64,000 nucleotides of DNA from Nocardioides sp. Root682 (lineage in GTDB: Bacteria; Actinomycetota; Actinomycetes; Propionibacteriales; Nocardioidaceae): assembly GCF_001427795.1 (NCBI RefSeq), contig NZ_LMHJ01000003.1, positions 612,204 to 676,203 on the forward strand. Reading direction: 5' to 3'. Position 1 is the stretch's first letter, and each line of letters begins with the position of its first letter. The notes beneath the pieces are model-generated. The model worked only from the letters and a program-made list of their open reading frames with translations. It did not search any database and was not told where the DNA came from. Below, in pieces: positions 17,248 through 25,739 of the stretch. The position numbers were made by a program, and so were the translations under genes.

Positions 17248-19028
17248 GCTTCGACGTGATCGTGAAGAACGGCCGCTGGTTCGACGGGACGGGCGCTGCC
17301 TCGGCCGTCCGCAACCTCGGCATCCGGGACGGCCGGGTGGCGTCGGTCAGCGAGACTTCTCTCGACGAGACGGGCTGTCCGCGCGTCATCGACGCCGCTG
17401 GCCACTGGGTGATCCCGGGCATGGTCGACATCCACACGCACTACGACGTCGAGGTGCTCGTGCAGCCGGCGCTCGTCGAGTCGCTGCGCCACGGCGTCAC
17501 GACGATCCTGCTGGGCTCGTGCTCGTTGTCGACGATCCACGCGAACCCGTCCGACGCCGGCGACCTGTTCGGTCGCGTCGAGGCGATCCCGCGTCCCTAC
17601 GTCGTCGGGGCGCTGGACGAGGTCAAGACGTGGACGACGGCAGGCGAGTACGTCGCTGCGCTGGAGACCCTGCCCCTCGGGCCGAACATCGCCGCCTTCA
17701 TCGGGCACTCCGACATCCGGGCGGCCCGGATGGGCCTCGAGCGGTCGACCGACGCCGCGGTGAAGCCGACCGCGACAGAGCTGGCGCAGATGGAGGCCGA
17801 CCTCGTCGACGCGCTCGATGCCGGCTTCGTCGGGATGTCCTCGCAGCAGCTCATGTTCGACAAGCTGGACGGCGAGGTGTGTCGCTCGCGCACCCTCCCG
17901 TCGACGTACGCACGACGCAAGGAGCGGCGCCGCCTCAACAAGGTGCTGCGTGCCAGGGGCCGCGCGCTGCAGGGCGGACCGGACGTGGCGAAGCCGCAGA
18001 GCCTCGTGACGATGGCGTTCAGCAGCTGCGGCTGGGGTCGCAAGCCGGCACTCAAGGTCAGCCTGCTGTCGGCAGCCGACATCAAGGCCATCCCGCTGGT
18101 CGCGCACCTGTTCCCGTTGATCGCCCGGTGGGTGAACCGGTTCGGCGGCAACTTCCGGTTCCAGCACCTGCCTGTGCCGTTCGAGGTCTACGCCGACGGC
18201 ATCGCGTTGGTGGTGTTCGAGGAGTTCGGCTCGGGCGCGGCGGCGCTGCACCTCTCGGACCAGGTCGACGCGCAGCGTGCGTTGCTGGTCGACGAGGACT
18301 ACCGCCGTGCCTTCCGCAAGGAGTACGGCATGAAGTACGGGCCGCGGGTGTGGCACCGCGACTTCTTCGACGCCGACATCACCGAGTGCCCGGATGCGTC
18401 GGTGATCGGCAAGACCTTCGGCCAGGTCGGTGTCGATCGCGGGGGAGTCCACCCGGTCGACGCGTTCCTGGACCTGGTCGTCGAGCACGGCGACAAGGTC
18501 CGCTGGCGTACGACGATCTCCAACCACCGCCCCGCGGTGCTCGACGTGCTCGCGGCGGACCCGGGCATCCAGCTCGGCTTCTCCGACGCCGGCGCTCACC
18601 TCCGCAACATGGCGTTCTACAACTTCGGGCTCCGCCTGTTGCGGCGCGTGCGTGACGCCGAGCAGGCAGGCCGCCCGTTCATGACCGTCGAGCACGCCGT
18701 CCACCGCCTCACCGGCGAGCTCGCCGAGTGGTACGACGTCGACGCCGGCCACCTGCGTGTAGGGGACCGGGCCGACCTGGTGGTCATCGATCCCTCGCGC
18801 CTCGACGACTCGCTGGATGCGTACGCCGAGGACCCGATCCCCGCATTCGGTGGGCTGTCACGGATGGTCAACCGCAACGACGACACGGTCGTCTCCGTGC
18901 TCGTGGGTGGCACGGAGGTGTTCGCGGCGGGTGCTCTCGGCGAGACGGTCGGGGTGCGTCGAACGGGCGAGTTCCTGCGTGCGGGTGCGGGGCCTGTCAG
19001 GGCGGGGGAGTTTCGAAGGCCTGCTTGA
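17244..19028 (+). CDS. Amidohydrolase (N-acyl-D-amino-acid deacylase-like)
   Basis: A 594-residue metal-dependent hydrolase of the D-aminoacylase branch. The metal-binding HTHYD is at about residue 64, NHRPA and FSDAGAH supply later metal/catalytic positions, and the ADLVVIDP strand closes the beta-sandwich. ATG 17244 overlaps the ligase stop. It is last in the operon and its 3' end overlaps the convergent TetR gene by 32 bases. Its presence suggests that an amide or cyclic amide appears in the pathway, which is unusual next to a FadD-type ligase. Confidence 0.85.
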   Translation: MSFDVIVKNGRWFDGTGAASAVRNLGIRDGRVASVSETSLDETGCPRVIDAAGHWVIPGMVDIHTHYDVEVLVQPALVESLRHGVTTILLGSCSLSTIHANPSDAGDLFGRVEAIPRPYVVGALDEVKTWTTAGEYVAALETLPLGPNIAAFIGHSDIRAARMGLERSTDAAVKPTATELAQMEADLVDALDAGFVGMSSQQLMFDKLDGEVCRSRTLPSTYARRKERRRLNKVLRARGRALQGGPDVAKPQSLVTMAFSSCGWGRKPALKVSLLSAADIKAIPLVAHLFPLIARWVNRFGGNFRFQHLPVPFEVYADGIALVVFEEFGSGAAALHLSDQVDAQRALLVDEDYRRAFRKEYGMKYGPRVWHRDFFDADITECPDASVIGKTFGQVGVDRGGVHPVDAFLDLVVEHGDKVRWRTTISNHRPAVLDVLAADPGIQLGFSDAGAHLRNMAFYNFGLRLLRRVRDAEQAGRPFMTVEHAVHRLTGELAEWYDVDAGHLRVGDRADLVVIDPSRLDDSLDAYAEDPIPAFGGLSRMVNRNDDTVVSVLVGGTEVFAAGALGETVGVRRTGEFLRAGAGPVRAGEFRRPA

Positions 19029-19602
19029 CGAGGGCATCCACCATCCACTGCTGGAGGGCGCTGACGTCCGCGGGGGCGAGCCCGGCCACATCGCTGAGCC
19101 AGACCCGGGTCTCGATGCCGCATGCGGCGCGGAGTGCGAGCGCGAGCCGGTGCACGCTCTCCTCGCCGATCGATTCCTCCAGGGGCTCGAGCGCTTCGAC
19201 GAACCACGGGATGACGCGGCCTTGGCGCAGCGGCAGCTCGTGCGGCACCTCTCCCAGCGAGAGGCGAAGCATCGCGCGCTGCTGTGGTTCGGTGTCCTGG
19301 ACGCGACCGATGACGAACGCAGCAACGGCGGCCACGCGATCGTCGACGGCTTCCGGAGGCGGGTCGGGAAGGGCGGAGGTGGTCGCCGTCTCCGGGAACG
19401 CAGCAGCGAGAAGCTCGGCCTGGGACGCGAAGTAGCGGTAGGCGGTGGGGCGGGAGATCCCGGCGGCCTTGGCGACCTCCTCGACACGGGGCGTTTCGCC
19501 CGAGCTGATCAGCTCGCGCGCTGCGGCGATCAGCTGGTCGCGGGTGCGTTGCTTCTGCTGGGCGCGACCCGAATCGAGGTAGTCCGTTGACATGGGCTTC
19601 AT
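18997..19602 (-). CDS. TetR-family transcriptional regulator
   Basis: A 201-residue TetR protein with the helix-turn-helix PRVEEVAKAAGISRPTAYRYF (about residues 38-58). It diverges from a cupin gene across 54 bases that hold an inverted repeat, so the cupin is the likely target. Its 3' end overlaps the end of the amidohydrolase gene by 32 bases, an antisense overlap that could weakly link the two units. A second ATG lies three codons downstream. Confidence 0.85.
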   Translation of the reverse strand: MKPMSTDYLDSGRAQQKQRTRDQLIAAARELISSGETPRVEEVAKAAGISRPTAYRYFASQAELLAAAFPETATTSALPDPPPEAVDDRVAAVAAFVIGRVQDTEPQQRAMLRLSLGEVPHELPLRQGRVIPWFVEALEPLEESIGEESVHRLALALRAACGIETRVWLSDVAGLAPADVSALQQWMVDALVKQAFETPPP

Positions 19603-19621
19603 GATATGTCAATCTCATTAC

Positions 19622-19635
19622 GAGACGCTAGTCTC
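19622..19635. promoter_or_regulatory. Inverted repeat between TetR and cupin genes
   Basis: GAGAC (19622-19626), spacer GCTA, GTCTC (19631-19635), overlapped on its left by TCTC-ATTAC-GAGA (19614-19626). It lies between the two divergent start codons and is a candidate operator for the TetR protein. Confidence 0.45.
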
Positions 19636-19656
19636 ACGAACGATTCGGAGTGTCAG

Positions 19657-20127
19657 ATGACTGAGAAGACGACGCTCGCGCCGGTGATCCGACGGGCAGG
19701 CGAGGGCGAGAAGCGATGGTTCTTCGGCGGTGGGGTCTTCACCTGGAAGCTCGGCAGTGCCGACGAGGAGATCAGCCTGATCGAGATCGACATGGTCGAG
19801 GGCAAGTGGACGCCGGTCCACACCCACCCGGTCTCGGAATCGATGTGGGTGCTCGACGGACAGATTCGGTACCGCATCAACGACGACGAGCACGAGCTCG
19901 GCGCTGGTGACTTCGTGATGGTGCCCCCGGGGGTGCCGCACGCATTCCTCGTCACGAGCGGGACGGCCAAGGTGCTCGGCATCCAGCCCACGTGCGAGTG
20001 CGAGCCCTTCTACCTGGGCGCCAGCGAACCCTTCGAGGGATCGGCGTGCATCGTGGACTTCACCCGGATCGCGAGGAGCGCCGAGGAGAACGGCGGCATC
20101 GAGATCGTTGGACCTCCGCCCTTCTAA
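19657..20127 (+). CDS. Cupin-domain protein
   Basis: A 156-residue single cupin. Motif 1 is HTHPVSESMWVLDG (His-His-Glu metal ligands) and motif 2 is PPGVPHAFLV. It is a small beta-barrel metal site of the kind used in dioxygenases, isomerases or ligand binding; the reaction is unknown. The start at ATG 19657 has a GGAG site 7 nt upstream. It is divergent from a TetR gene, and its end overlaps the convergent WYL regulator gene by four bases. Confidence 0.85.
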   Translation: MTEKTTLAPVIRRAGEGEKRWFFGGGVFTWKLGSADEEISLIEIDMVEGKWTPVHTHPVSESMWVLDGQIRYRINDDEHELGAGDFVMVPPGVPHAFLVTSGTAKVLGIQPTCECEPFYLGASEPFEGSACIVDFTRIARSAEENGGIEIVGPPPF

Positions 20128-21083
20128 CGACGTGCTGACTGGTCGCCGGTGAACCGGCGACCCACCCGCGCGATCACCTCGATGAGCTCTACGGGCTCCT
20201 CCACGGTGAAGTCGCAGTCGAAGCTCGCGAGGATCATCACCGGCCAGTCGAGGCTGTCGGTGTTGAGCGTCATCACGCAGGAGTCCCCGGTCGCCTCGAC
20301 CGTTCCCCACCTGCCCATGTAGGCCTCGACGTCGGCGGCCGGCGCGACCATCCGGACCCGCACCTGGTGGCGTTGGGGCCGGCTGCGCAGGCCGTTGCTG
20401 ACGAACGCGGCCGCGTCGCCACCCGGCACCTCGCGGGGTGCGAAGCGTTGCCCGGTCGTGGTCGGCGTACCCGCGATCCGGTCGATGCGGAAGGACCGCC
20501 AGTCGTGGCGGTCCCGGTCGTACGCGACGAGGTACCACCGGCGCCCGATGTTGACCATCCGGTGCGGCTCGACCCGACGCGTGGTCGCGGCTCCGTCGGC
20601 CGCGACGTAGTCGAAGGACACCGCCTCGTCGTCGCGGCAGGCCTGGGCGAGCGTGGTCAACACCTCGGCGTCGAGCGTCGGCCCGCCCGACCAGGGCAGG
20701 GCATCGGTCTGCGTCTTGAGGGCGTCCATGCGGCGCCGCAGTCGGGGCGGCATCAGCCCGATCACCTTGGTCAGCGCCTGGACGGCGGTGTCCTCGAAGC
20801 CGGGTACGCCGCCGCCGGCCGCGGCGCGCAGGCCGACCGCGATGGCGACTGCTTCGTCGTCCTCGAGCAGCAGCGGCGCCATGCTGCCGCCGGCCCGCAG
20901 CTGGTAGCCGCCGGCCACGCCACGCACCGCGTCGACGTCGTACCCGAGGTCGCGCAGGCGCTCGACATCGCGCCGCACGGTCCGCTCGCTGACCTCCAGC
21001 CGGTCGGCGAGGTCGCCCCCGGCCCAGAACCGGTGGGTCTGGAGCAGGGACAGCAGGCGGAGCATCCGGGCGCTCGTACTCAT
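20124..21083 (-). CDS. WYL-domain (YafY-type) transcriptional regulator
   Basis: A 319-residue regulator. The N-terminal DeoR/YafY winged helix (residues about 1-60, VSERTVRRDVERLRDLGY) is followed by the WYL domain (about 140-220, with RRWYLVAYDRD and SFRIDRI) and a WCX C-terminal extension. ATG 21083 is preferred because GGAGAAC directly precedes it. It is divergent from a DrrAB-type ABC exporter with only 63 bases between starts, so it most likely controls the exporter in response to a bound ligand. Confidence 0.9.
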   Translation of the reverse strand: MSTSARMLRLLSLLQTHRFWAGGDLADRLEVSERTVRRDVERLRDLGYDVDAVRGVAGGYQLRAGGSMAPLLLEDDEAVAIAVGLRAAAGGGVPGFEDTAVQALTKVIGLMPPRLRRRMDALKTQTDALPWSGGPTLDAEVLTTLAQACRDDEAVSFDYVAADGAATTRRVEPHRMVNIGRRWYLVAYDRDRHDWRSFRIDRIAGTPTTTGQRFAPREVPGGDAAAFVSNGLRSRPQRHQVRVRMVAPAADVEAYMGRWGTVEATGDSCVMTLNTDSLDWPVMILASFDCDFTVEEPVELIEVIARVGRRFTGDQSARR

Positions 21084-21146
21084 GTTCTCCAGACTAGTTC
21101 GCATTCAGGACAGAAACTGACCTAAAGGCTTCCTAGCGTTGTCCTC

Positions 21147-22163
21147 ATGGAGATCAACCAGAACACGAAGAGCAGTGGCCCGGTGATCCGCACCGTCGGA
21201 CTCACCCGCCACTTCACCCGAGGCAAGGAGACGATCGAGGCCGTGCGCGGCCTCGACCTGGAGGTCGCGGCCGGCGAGCTGGTCGCGTTCCTCGGTCCCA
21301 ACGGCGCCGGCAAGTCCACGACGCTGCGCATGCTGACGACCCTGATCGCACCGACGGAGGGCACGGCCGAGGTGGCCGGCTTCGACGTCGTCCGTGACCG
21401 CGCCGCCGTACGTCGTTCGATCGGGTACGTCGGCCAGGGCAATGCCGCGGGCCACCAGTTCCGCGGCCGTGACGAGGTGATGTGCCAGGCGCGCGCCCAC
21501 GGTCTCTCGCGGCGCGACGCCCGGGTCCGTACCGAGGAGCTGCTCGAGGCGTTCGACCTGACCGAGCATGCCGACCGCCCGGTCGCCCAGCTCTCCGGGG
21601 GCCAGCGGCGCCGGCTCGACGTGGCCATCGGCCTCGTCCAGGAGCCGCCGATCCTGTTCCTCGACGAGCCCTCCACGGGTCTGGACCCGCAGAACCGGGC
21701 CAACCTCCAGGAGCAGGTACGACGCCTCAACGCCGACCTCGGCACCACGATCGTGCTGACGACGCACTACCTCGAGGAGGCCGACGCGCTCGCCGGCCGG
21801 GTCGTCGTCATCGACCACGGCGAGGTGATCGCCGACGACACCGCGGCGCGCCTCAAGTCCGCGCTCGGCGACCTCGTGTCGATGGAGTTCGCCGACGCAC
21901 ACGCCGCGCGAGCAGCGGCCGAGCGCGCCGATCGCATCGCTGGAGCCCAGATCACGGTCAACGGCACCCACGTCGCCGTGCGTGCCGCCTACGGCCGTGA
22001 CGCGGCGCCCGGCCTGGTGGCCGACCTCGCCGCAGCCGGCACGCCCGTCAGCCGCCTCGAGGTCGCGGGCCCGACTCTCGACGACGTCTTCCTCAACCTC
22101 ACCGGCCGCAGCCTGCGTGAGTCCCAGAACGAGACCGCCACCACCGAAGGAGCGGCAGCATGA
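21147..22163 (+). CDS. ABC exporter ATP-binding protein (DrrA-type)
   Basis: A 338-residue ATPase. Walker A GPNGAGKST (about residues 50-58), signature LSGGQRRR, Walker B ILFLDEPSTGLD and the H-loop in LTTHYLEEAD are all intact, with the C-terminal domain ending PTLDDVFLNLTGR that is typical of DrrA/CcmA-like exporters. It powers the permease encoded next, with which it overlaps by four bases. The -10 TAGCGT lies seven bases before ATG. Such pairs export antibiotics or other amphiphiles; the substrate is unknown. Confidence 0.93.
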   Translation: MEINQNTKSSGPVIRTVGLTRHFTRGKETIEAVRGLDLEVAAGELVAFLGPNGAGKSTTLRMLTTLIAPTEGTAEVAGFDVVRDRAAVRRSIGYVGQGNAAGHQFRGRDEVMCQARAHGLSRRDARVRTEELLEAFDLTEHADRPVAQLSGGQRRRLDVAIGLVQEPPILFLDEPSTGLDPQNRANLQEQVRRLNADLGTTIVLTTHYLEEADALAGRVVVIDHGEVIADDTAARLKSALGDLVSMEFADAHAARAAAERADRIAGAQITVNGTHVAVRAAYGRDAAPGLVADLAAAGTPVSRLEVAGPTLDDVFLNLTGRSLRESQNETATTEGAAA

Positions 22164-22975
22164 CCATCGACATCGAGACCCCCACGGCCACGGCGCCCGC
22201 CGTTCGTCGTACTCCCGTCAAGGCGGAGCCGGTCGGCCTGGTCGCCGACATCGTCAACGTGCTCGTCCGCGAGCTGCAGCCCGTGTTGCGCCAGCCGGCC
22301 TCGGTCCTGTTCGCCATGGTGCAGCCGCTGGTGTTCCTGGGCCTGTTCGCGCCCCTGCTCCCCGACACCGGCGACGGGTCCGCGTTGCAGTGGTTCGTCC
22401 CCGGCATCGTCGCGATGACCGCGCTGATGAGTGCGTCGTTCACCGGCGCCAACCTGAGCGAGGAGATCATCAGCGGCTCGTTCGAGCGCCTCCTCGTCTC
22501 GCCGGTACGACGATCGGCACTCATGGTCGGCAAGGCACTGCGCGAGATGGTGCCGCTGGTCCTGCAGACGGTGATCATCGTGGCGGTGGTGACGCCGTTC
22601 AGCTTCGACCTGCACCTGCTGGGAGTCCTCACGGGCGTCGCGGTGCTCGTGCCGTTCAGCGTCGGTCTCGGCGCGCTGAGCCTGGCCCTGGCCATCGCGG
22701 CCAAGGAGCAGGCGTGGGTGTTCTGGACCGTGCAGCAGACGGCGATCTTCCCGTTGCTCCTGCTCAGCGGCGTCCTGCTGCCGATCGACGGAGCGCCCGG
22801 CTGGCTGAAGACGGCCTCCGACCTCAACCCGATGAAGTACGTCGTCGACGCCGAACGGCACCTGTTCGCCGGCTCGTTCCCCGTCGACACCCTGGCCGCT
22901 GGCTTCGGCGCCTCGGTCCTGGTCGCCGCGTTCGGCCTGTGGGTCGGCGTACGGACGATGAACCGGGCGAGCTAG
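22160..22975 (+). CDS. ABC exporter permease (DrrB-type, ABC-2)
   Basis: A 271-residue ABC-2 permease with six hydrophobic segments (first near residue 45, last at about 245-265) and the conserved SFERLLVSPVRRSALMVGKAL cytoplasmic coupling region between segments two and three. It is translationally coupled to the ATPase. Its 3' end converges on the purine nucleoside phosphorylase gene with 10 bases between stops. Confidence 0.92.
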   Translation: MTIDIETPTATAPAVRRTPVKAEPVGLVADIVNVLVRELQPVLRQPASVLFAMVQPLVFLGLFAPLLPDTGDGSALQWFVPGIVAMTALMSASFTGANLSEEIISGSFERLLVSPVRRSALMVGKALREMVPLVLQTVIIVAVVTPFSFDLHLLGVLTGVAVLVPFSVGLGALSLALAIAAKEQAWVFWTVQQTAIFPLLLLSGVLLPIDGAPGWLKTASDLNPMKYVVDAERHLFAGSFPVDTLAAGFGASVLVAAFGLWVGVRTMNRAS

Positions 22976-22985
22976 AGCCCGAGCG

Positions 22986-23819
22986 TCAGATGCGCGGCAC
23001 CACCCGGGTGAGCAGGTCGCCCATCCGGGTGGCTGCTGCGCGTCCGGCTTCGAGCACCTCGGCGTGGTTGAGCGGCTCGCCGCTCATGCCGGCGGCGAGG
23101 TTGGTGACCAGGCTGATGCCGAGGATCTCCATGCCGGCCTCGCGGGCGGCGATGGCCTCGAGCGTCGTGCTCATGCCGACGAGGTGGCCGCCGATGACGC
23201 CGGCCATCCGGACCTCCGCCGGGGTCTCGTAGTGCGGGCCGGGGAACTGGACGTAGACGCCCTCGTCGAGTGACGGCTCGATCTCGCGGCACATCTCGCG
23301 CAGCCGGCTGGAGTAGAGGTCGGTGAGGTCGACGAAGTTGGCCCCGACGATGGGGGACTGGCCGGTCAGGTTGATGTGGTCACTGATCAGCACGGGTGTG
23401 CCGGGCGTCCAGGTCGGCTTGAGCCCGCCGCAGCCGTTGGTGAGCACGATCGCGCGGCATCCGGCCGCGGCCGCCGTACGCACGCCGTGCACGACCGCCG
23501 CGACACCACGGCCCTCGTAGTAGTGGGTGCGGCTGAGGAAGACGAGGAGGTGCTGGTCGACACCGCCGTCGACGCCGGGCACCCGGATCGAGCGGATCTT
23601 GCCGGAGTGACCCACGACAGCCGAGGCCGCGAAGCCGGGCAGGTCGGTCACGTCGATCTCGGTGGTGTTCGCGCCGCCGGACCCGTCGAGGGCATCGGCG
23701 GCAGGCAACCAGCCCGAGCCGAGCACGAGGGCGACGTCGTGACGGCCCACGCCCGTCAGCTCGGAGAGGCGGGCGGCGGCCGCATCGGCCAGGACGTACG
23801 GCGAGGTCGACTCGGTCAC
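22986..23819 (-). CDS. punA: Purine nucleoside phosphorylase (trimeric type)
   Basis: A 277-residue trimeric-type purine nucleoside phosphorylase that splits (deoxy)inosine and (deoxy)guanosine with phosphate. Visible signatures are GHSGK, the SRTHYYEG phosphate loop, NGCGGL, FPGPHYETPAE and MSTTLEAIAA with SLVTNLAAG (base-binding Asn). Its product deoxyribose-1-phosphate would feed the mutase and DeoC encoded earlier in the window. GTG 23819 has TAGAGT six bases upstream (leaderless). In M. tuberculosis the orthologue (Rv3307) adjoins pmmB; here 14 kb separates them. Confidence 0.93.
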   Translation of the reverse strand: MTESTSPYVLADAAAARLSELTGVGRHDVALVLGSGWLPAADALDGSGGANTTEIDVTDLPGFAASAVVGHSGKIRSIRVPGVDGGVDQHLLVFLSRTHYYEGRGVAAVVHGVRTAAAAGCRAIVLTNGCGGLKPTWTPGTPVLISDHINLTGQSPIVGANFVDLTDLYSSRLREMCREIEPSLDEGVYVQFPGPHYETPAEVRMAGVIGGHLVGMSTTLEAIAAREAGMEILGISLVTNLAAGMSGEPLNHAEVLEAGRAAATRMGDLLTRVVPRI

Positions 23820-23836
23820 GACGCGACTCTAGTCCG

Positions 23837-25195
23837 TCACCAAGTGGCGGCGAGGAGCTCGGGGACGTAGCCGTGACGGACCCGCTGCGGGTGGTCGCCG
23901 ACGGCGAGGTAGGCCAGCTCCTCACCGGTGCTGGGGTCGAGCACGGCGACCGCGTCGCTGCCCGACAGGGAGATCCAGCAGGTGTCGCTGAGGCCCTCGG
24001 TCGTCCAGTAGGGCTTGAGGTACGCGTGACCGGTCGTCTTCTCGTTGAAGAGCTGGTAGTGCCCGGTGCTCCGGTCGACCAGCGCCGCGTAGTCGTCCAT
24101 CGTGCCGGCGACGCACAGCTTCGTGCCGGCGTCGTTCATGGACAGGCCGTGGTGGGCGGAGTCGTTGACGTACTGCTCCCGCAGCATGTTCGGCACCAGG
24201 TTCGGCAACGGCACCACGCGCGTGATGGCGCCGGTGCGCGGCTCGGGAATCCCGCCGAGGGTGTAGTCGACCTTGCCGTTGAGGTCGGGAGCCTGGGTGT
24301 CGAACTCCACGAACCCGTGGAAGAAGGACACCTGGAAGTAGACGAACCGCTCGTCGGGGGACAGGGCCATCGGCCGGACGGCGCTGCTCATCCGCGGGTA
24401 GCCGGCCTCGGCGAGCTCGCGCCCGATGCCCCAGCGCTGCTCGATGGCGAAGTCGGAATTGCGCACGACCTGGAACCAGCGGTCGCCCTTGAGCCCGTCC
24501 AGCAGCGGAATGTCGCCGGGGGTGTAGACCAGACCGATCGAGGCGTGGAAGATCCGCTCGCCGTCCTCGGTGTAGTTGCTCTCGTGCGGCGTCTCGCCGG
24601 AGGCGAAGGTGCGGGTCCGGTCACCCATCGAGACCTGGGCGCCGCCGGGAAGCGTCTCGTTCACCATCGAGTACTCGATGACCTGACGCGAGGTCGAGTC
24701 GGACACCAGGAGTCGGCGACCGTCGGGAGACAGGCCCATGTGGTCGCTGCGGTGGCCGTCCATGGCCTGTTCGCGGACGATCGAGTTCGGGTCGCCGGCG
24801 GTGGCCTTGGCGATGTCGATCCACACGACGTCGGCGAAGCTCGGCCGGGACACCGCCAGGTAGCGGCCGTCGAGGGTGGTGAACATGTCGTCGACGTACT
24901 GGTCGTGCCCTTCGCCGGGGCCGACGCGGATCACCAGGAAGTAGGCCAGCGCGGCCGGGTCCTTGTAGATGTCCGCGAGCTCTTGCTTCTTGTCCGGGAC
25001 CAGGTCGACCCCGCGCTTGAGCACGTCGAAGGAGTGGGCGTCGACGATGCTGGCCGTGCCGGCCCAGTTGTTGCCGACCCACATCACGTCACGCAGCTCG
25101 GGCGCGGGATCCGCGGAGGTGGCCGGTGCCGACGGCTGGAGGGTCAGGACGAGGCCGGTGACGGCGGCCGCGGCCGCGGCGATTCGCAAGCGCAT
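23837..25195 (-). CDS. Secreted YncE-like beta-propeller protein
   Basis: A 452-residue exported protein. Residues 1-28 are a Sec signal peptide (alanine-rich core, ATSA end) with no lipobox. The mature part has repeated propeller-like strands (GRYLAVSRP, DGRRLLVSDSTSRQVIEY, DERFVYFQVS, GSDAVAVLDPSTGEELAYL), similar to YncE-family proteins. No catalytic motif was recognised; ligand binding or protein interaction outside the cell is a guess. It lies between the nucleoside phosphorylase and the GGCT-like gene in the same direction. Confidence 0.7.
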   Translation of the reverse strand: MRLRIAAAAAAVTGLVLTLQPSAPATSADPAPELRDVMWVGNNWAGTASIVDAHSFDVLKRGVDLVPDKKQELADIYKDPAALAYFLVIRVGPGEGHDQYVDDMFTTLDGRYLAVSRPSFADVVWIDIAKATAGDPNSIVREQAMDGHRSDHMGLSPDGRRLLVSDSTSRQVIEYSMVNETLPGGAQVSMGDRTRTFASGETPHESNYTEDGERIFHASIGLVYTPGDIPLLDGLKGDRWFQVVRNSDFAIEQRWGIGRELAEAGYPRMSSAVRPMALSPDERFVYFQVSFFHGFVEFDTQAPDLNGKVDYTLGGIPEPRTGAITRVVPLPNLVPNMLREQYVNDSAHHGLSMNDAGTKLCVAGTMDDYAALVDRSTGHYQLFNEKTTGHAYLKPYWTTEGLSDTCWISLSGSDAVAVLDPSTGEELAYLAVGDHPQRVRHGYVPELLAATW

Positions 25196-25234
25196 GAACG
25201 TGACAACGATTCACGTTCTGCGGGGTCACGTCCC

Positions 25235-25687
25235 TCAGAGGCCGGTGGACCTGCAGGCGCGACGGCGCAGCGCGTTCACGTAGTCGGCGGGAGCATCGGC
25301 CGCCTCGGCGGCGTTCGAGAGCACGCCGAGGTACGACGCCGAGGGCAGCCCGCCCTCATAGGCGTCCAGGACGTAGGTCCACGCCACGACCTCGCCGCCC
25401 ATGGTCGCGATCCGGACCTTCGTGCGGCGGTAGAGACCGGAGTCGGCGGACTCCCAGCGGTCGAGGTTCGGCTCGTCGAGCGGGCTGACGTCGTACACAG
25501 CGACGAAGACCTGCTCGAGCGGGTCCTGCACGATCGTGGCCAGCGAGCCGTCCCAGCCGTGTTCCTCGCCGCCGAACGTCAGCCGCCACCCGGTGAGCCA
25601 CCCGGTCGTCTGCAGGGGCGAGTGGGGGCACCGCTCGCCCATCCGGGCCGGGTCGAGGTTGGTGCCGTAGGCGGCGTACGACGTCAC
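25235..25687 (-). CDS. Gamma-glutamylcyclotransferase-like (AIG2/GGCT fold) protein
   Basis: A 150-residue protein starting SYAAYGTNLD, the YGSNL-type loop of the GGCT fold that binds the gamma-glutamyl group, with the candidate catalytic Glu in LDRWES. Members release 5-oxoproline from gamma-glutamyl amines or are uncharacterised. GTG 25687 lies seven bases after TAGCCT, so it is probably leaderless. Substrate is unknown. Confidence 0.8.
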   Translation of the reverse strand: MTSYAAYGTNLDPARMGERCPHSPLQTTGWLTGWRLTFGGEEHGWDGSLATIVQDPLEQVFVAVYDVSPLDEPNLDRWESADSGLYRRTKVRIATMGGEVVAWTYVLDAYEGGLPSASYLGVLSNAAEAADAPADYVNALRRRACRSTGL

Positions 25688-25739
25688 GGGCGACAGGCTA
25701 GTGCCTGGCGTGCGTGTGACGTCGTACGCCGCGAGGGCG

